A DNA stretch of 8,180 nt. Source: Igneacidithiobacillus sp041146875 (lineage in GTDB: Bacteria > Pseudomonadota > Gammaproteobacteria > Acidithiobacillales > Acidithiobacillaceae). The translations under genes and the position numbers were made by a program. The DNA is taken from contig NZ_JBFRXP010000038.1 in assembly GCF_041146875.1 (NCBI RefSeq), forward strand, positions 1-8,180. The letters run 5' to 3'. Below the pieces are notes generated by a model, which was not told where the DNA came from, searched no databases, and worked only from the letters and a program-made list of their open reading frames with translations. Shown piece after piece: positions 6,326 to 8,180 of the stretch; position 1 is the first letter of the stretch, and the number at the start of each line of letters is the position of its first letter.

Positions 6326-6340
6326 TGCTTACTTGCGTAA
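6325..6340 (+). repeat. left inverted repeat of the IS630-family element
   Basis: GTGCTTACTTGCGTAA matches the reverse complement of 7425-7440 at 15 of 16 positions. Its first base is also the third base of the merR stop codon TAG. Confidence 0.8.
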
Positions 6341-6368
6341 TTAGACGATATTAAATACTCTTAGCGCT

Positions 6369-7436
6369 ATGCCAAGAGTTGCCCCGAAGATTACGTGCTC
6401 GGTAGAAGTACGAGCAGAGCTGGAACGTCGCGCAGCGAGCAGGACGGAAGCCGCGCGAACGGTTGAACGCGCCAGAATGATTCTTGGATGCCTGGATGGC
6501 ATGCGTGTGCAAGATGTCGCGAGCAGCTACCGGACGCGACCGAACACGGTCATCAAGTGGCGAGATCGATTTGTCGATCAAGGTCTGCCAGGATTGGAGG
6601 ATGAAGCCCGGCCAGGCGCCCGAAAGGTGTATGGCGAAGATTTCCGGTTGCGGGTGCTGGCAACGCTTGAGCAACCGCCACCCGCAGGCCAGGCGGTGTG
6701 GGATGGTCCTGCTGTTGCCACGGCGGTTGAGGGTTCGGTGCATGCGGTATGGCGTGTAATGCGCAGGGAAGGCATCTGCCTGCAACGTCAGCGGTCCTGG
6801 TGCATCAGCACCGACAAGGAATTTGCCACCAAAGCGGCCGACATCGTGGGGTTATATCTGAATCCACCCGAGAACGCCTTGGTCATCAGCATTGATGAGA
6901 AGCCCAGCATCCAGGCGCTGGAGCGTACGACGGGATATGTCGAGACGGACAACGGCAAGATCGTTCGTGGCTTTAAGAGTACGTATAAGCGCCATGGCAC
7001 GCTCAATCTGTTTGTTGCCCTACAGGTGGCGACTGGCAAAGTTACATCGCGGATCACAGAAACCAAGCGCCGCGTGGACTTCCTTGGATTCATGGACGCC
7101 ATCGTCGCGGAAACCGCACCCGACAAGGAGTTACATGTGATTCTGGATAACTACTGTACCCACAAGAAATGTGACGCATGGCTGGCTCTGCATCCATCTG
7201 TTCATTTTTACTTCACTCCGACCTCCGCCAATTGGCTCAATCAGGTCGAAATCTGGTTTGGTATCTTATCACGCAAAGCCTTGCGCGGTGCCAGTTTCAA
7301 AAACATATCGGCGCTGCGTCAGGCCATCGAAGACTTCGTGGCCGCCTACAACCCCGCGGCAACCCCCTTTCGATGGCGCAAACGTGAGGCACATGGCTCT
7401 CAGCTTCGAAATACTATCTGTAATTTACGCAATTAA
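6369..7436 (+). CDS. IS630-family transposase
   Basis: This DDE transposase catalyses cut-and-paste movement of the element into TA sites. The 355 residues are typical of the family. An N-terminal helix-turn-helix (about 25-75) contains RARMILGCLDGMRVQDVA and a linker with GLPGLEDEARPG. The catalytic core has Asp176 in SIDEKPSIQALER, Asp260 in VILDNYCTHK and Glu294 in NWLNQVEIWF. All three are intact and there is no frameshift, so it looks active. The start at 6369 has only a weak ribosome site. The TAA stop lies inside the right inverted repeat. It runs in the same direction as merR, so some expression could come from merR read-through. Confidence 0.95.
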   Translation: MPRVAPKITCSVEVRAELERRAASRTEAARTVERARMILGCLDGMRVQDVASSYRTRPNTVIKWRDRFVDQGLPGLEDEARPGARKVYGEDFRLRVLATLEQPPPAGQAVWDGPAVATAVEGSVHAVWRVMRREGICLQRQRSWCISTDKEFATKAADIVGLYLNPPENALVISIDEKPSIQALERTTGYVETDNGKIVRGFKSTYKRHGTLNLFVALQVATGKVTSRITETKRRVDFLGFMDAIVAETAPDKELHVILDNYCTHKKCDAWLALHPSVHFYFTPTSANWLNQVEIWFGILSRKALRGASFKNISALRQAIEDFVAAYNPAATPFRWRKREAHGSQLRNTICNLRN

Positions 7437-7440
7437 GCAC
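7425..7440 (-). repeat. right inverted repeat of the IS630-family element
   Basis: Reverse complement GTGCTTAATTGCGTAA, 15 of 16 identical to the left repeat. It overlaps the transposase stop codon (7434-7436). Confidence 0.8.
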
Positions 7441-7443
7441 CAG

Positions 7444-7687
7444 TAGCCAGACCAGCCAGTTCGCTGTGTCTACCGGGGTTCAATATACCTGGGGCTGATA
7501 TACGAAATTCTTCCGCAGGTCCTCTTATCCCGCCCTTTGGGCGGGTTTTTTATTCAGCGGCTGTTATCCTTGCGCTTGGCACCGCTGATGTGGCGGCGGC
7601 TTGCGCGGCGCATTCGGTCAGGAGCGCCGCCGGACGTTCCATCGCTGGTGCCACCCGGATTACCAGATCTGGCCCTGTCACCCGAAA
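7444..7687. other. non-coding or unassigned stretch around the orphan terminator
   Basis: Apart from the terminator at 7529-7551, I see no supported gene. Open frames exist on both strands in this GC-rich DNA (for example plus 7537-7791), but their products are unrecognisable and have no clear ribosome site. The segment could hold the remains of a plus-strand gene ending at the terminator. Confidence 0.4.
7529..7551 (+). terminator. strong rho-independent terminator, orphan
   Basis: A perfect 7-bp stem, CCCGCCC/GGGCGGG, with a TTT loop is followed by six T. It works only for plus-strand transcription. No gene lies between the IS630 element and this site. It may have ended a plus-strand gene that has been lost, possibly merR itself before the insertion. 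It now stops transcription leaving the insertion sequence. Confidence 0.9.
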
Positions 7688-8080
7688 TTAACGCATCCTT
7701 CGTTGTGGAACCGGGCGAACAGCAGGTCTCACTCGCGGCGAAGAAACGAACGGATGAGGATGGATGCCGCGAGCGATCCGGTGGCGAATGATGCGCTGGC
7801 GCCGCAAGGGATGGACCGCATAGGGGTGATAGGGGCGCGGCCCTCTGCGTAGCATCACCTGGCCCCTGGGCCGCAGAACCGGATGCATGGCCCCGTGATA
7901 AAAAGGCCGCCCTCTGTACAAGGGAATCACCCGCGAGCGCCAGATTCGGTAATGGGCCAGAAAGGCATGATGGCGCATCCACCAGCCGGGGTGATGAACC
8001 TGATACCATGGCGCCACCCGCGCGCGCCACCAGACGAAGTAAGGATGATACGCAAAGACCGGCGGCGGCGGGCCATACCA
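7688..8080 (-). pseudogene. W/Y/H/R/P-rich protein gene, 5' end removed by the Tn3-family element
   Basis: I do not recognise a named family. The open frame begins exactly at the outer edge of the transposon repeat (8081) and runs 130 residues to a TAA at 7688. It opens with WYGPPPPVFAYHPYFVWW and stays rich in Trp, Tyr, His, Arg and Pro, with almost no Asp or Glu. Such basic aromatic repeats occur in small exported or surface proteins of proteobacteria. In frame beyond 8080, in the transposon repeat, there is a TGA. An internal GTG at 8017 could start 109 residues, but the matching composition upstream shows it is not the original start. I infer a lost signal peptide. It could be an expressed fragment, but a broken gene is more likely. 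Confidence 0.55.
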
Positions 8081-8118
8081 GGGGTCCCCTCAGAAAACGG
8101 AATATAAAACCCGTTAAG
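8081..8118 (+). repeat. 38-bp Tn3-family (Tn21-like) terminal inverted repeat
   Basis: It is exactly 38 bases, starting GGGGTCCCCTCAGAAAACGG and ending CCGTTAAG. GGGG at the tip and TAAG at the inner end are the hallmarks of Tn3-family ends. The middle matches the Tn21 repeat as I remember it, with a few differences. The outer end is at 8081, so the element lies to the right. The TnpA stop codon (8116-8114) is inside the inner end, as usual at the tnpA end of these transposons. Confidence 0.85.
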
Positions 8119-8180
8119 CTCCTGCGAAGGGCCGCAGCGGCCGATATTTTCCCTGCTTGAGCTTGGCGCTACGCCGCCAC
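8114..8180 (-). CDS. tnpA: Tn3-family transposase TnpA, C-terminal end only
   Basis: The visible 21 residues are WRRSAKLKQGKYRPLRP followed by FAGA and a TAA stop. This matches the conserved TnpA tail of the Tn21/Tn3 group, such as WRSSAK-GKFRPLRP. TnpA is the large (about 1000-residue) DDE transposase for replicative transposition, so almost all of the gene is outside the window. The stop codon inside the terminal repeat supports the call. Integrity of the rest cannot be judged. Confidence 0.8.
   Translation of the reverse strand, partial: WRRSAKLKQGKYRPLRPFAGA

Larger units (their letters stand above)
6325..7443 (+). mobile_element. IS630-family insertion sequence, apparently complete
   Basis: The element consists of one transposase gene between imperfect inverted repeats. 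The repeat core is GTGCTTA-C-TTGCGTAA on the left (6325-6340) and the same with A for C on the right (7425-7440), 15 of 16 bases. IS630 elements insert at TA, and TA lies next to the left core (6323-6324). On the right the nearest TA is at 7444-7445, three bases beyond the core, so the tip is uncertain by about three bases. Confidence 0.85.
8081..8180. mobile_element. tnpA end of a Tn3-family transposon, continuing off the right side
   Basis: The element is identified by its 38-bp repeat and by the TnpA C-terminus read on the minus strand into that repeat. Tn3 elements make 5-bp target duplications. The five bases outside this end are TACCA (8076-8080), and the partner lies beyond the window. 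Confidence 0.8.

Noticed and set aside
7444..7528. Possible tRNA or tmRNA-like segment (GGTTCAA near 7479)
   Set aside because: No cloverleaf or acceptor stem can be formed around it.
7554..8030. 158-residue minus-strand frame overlapping the W/Y/H-rich gene
   Set aside because: It has generic Ser/Pro/Ala-rich GC-shadow composition, no ribosome site and no recognisable motif, while the other frame has a coherent distinctive composition that continues upstream to the transposon edge.
131..8087. Composite transposon made by two copies of one small insertion sequence
   Set aside because: This was my first reading of the matching ends. The 38-bp length, GGGG and TAAG tips and the TnpA tail show Tn3-family ends instead.
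1..8180. CRISPR array, toxin-antitoxin pair or phage-defence genes
   Set aside because: No regularly spaced repeats and no recognisable toxin, antitoxin, nuclease or defence proteins were found.

Overview
The window is a mosaic of mobile DNA carrying a mercury-resistance (mer) locus, probably from an acidophilic chemolithotroph of the Acidithiobacillus type or another proteobacterium with Tn21-like transposons. The organism call is an inference. It rests on the Tn21/Tn501-like mer genes, the IS5- and IS630-family insertion sequences and the accessory gene mix; no species-specific marker is present. Base composition changes sharply. About 400-850 is very AT-rich, while the mer block and the IS5-type remnant are GC-rich, so the pieces have different histories.

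Layout, left to right: (1) 1-141 is the edge of a transposon whose terminal inverted repeat (101-141) resembles the 38-bp Tn21 repeat; the element continues off the left end. (2) 206-724 (minus) is a PsiE-family membrane protein in AT-rich DNA. (3) 949-1488 (minus) is an unrecognised exported protein with its own terminator. (4) 1740-2186 (minus) is an Hsp20 small heat-shock protein with a good sigma-32-type promoter. (5) About 2282-3223 (minus) is a dead IS5-family transposase, lacking its N-terminal part and frameshifted near 2920. (6) 3224-5846 (minus) is merT-merP-merC-merA, divergent from merR (5918-6325, plus) across a classical 19-bp-spacer mer operator/promoter. (7) About 6325-7443 (plus) is an apparently intact IS630-family element inserted at the very end of merR. 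(8) An orphan terminator lies at 7529-7551. (9) 7688-8080 (minus) is the 3' part of a W/Y/H/R/P-rich protein gene. (10) 8081-8180 is the tnpA end of a Tn3-family transposon, with a canonical-looking 38-bp repeat and the TnpA C-terminus, continuing off the right end.

How the genes work together: MerP binds Hg(II) in the periplasm, MerT carries it inward, MerA reduces it to volatile Hg(0), and MerR represses and activates the operon through the shared operator. All key cysteines of MerR, MerT, MerP and MerA are present, so the core pathway looks functional. The second importer, MerC, is not intact: it has lost about 57 internal residues and one of its two essential-type cysteines. merD and merE, normally after merA, are absent, and the sequence passes directly into the IS5-type remnant.

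I found no convincing new multi-gene system. The most interesting points are the shrunken MerC, the two Tn21-like ends facing each other across the 7.9-kb interior, the interrupted genes at the element junctions, and the uncharacterised exported Gln-rich protein.
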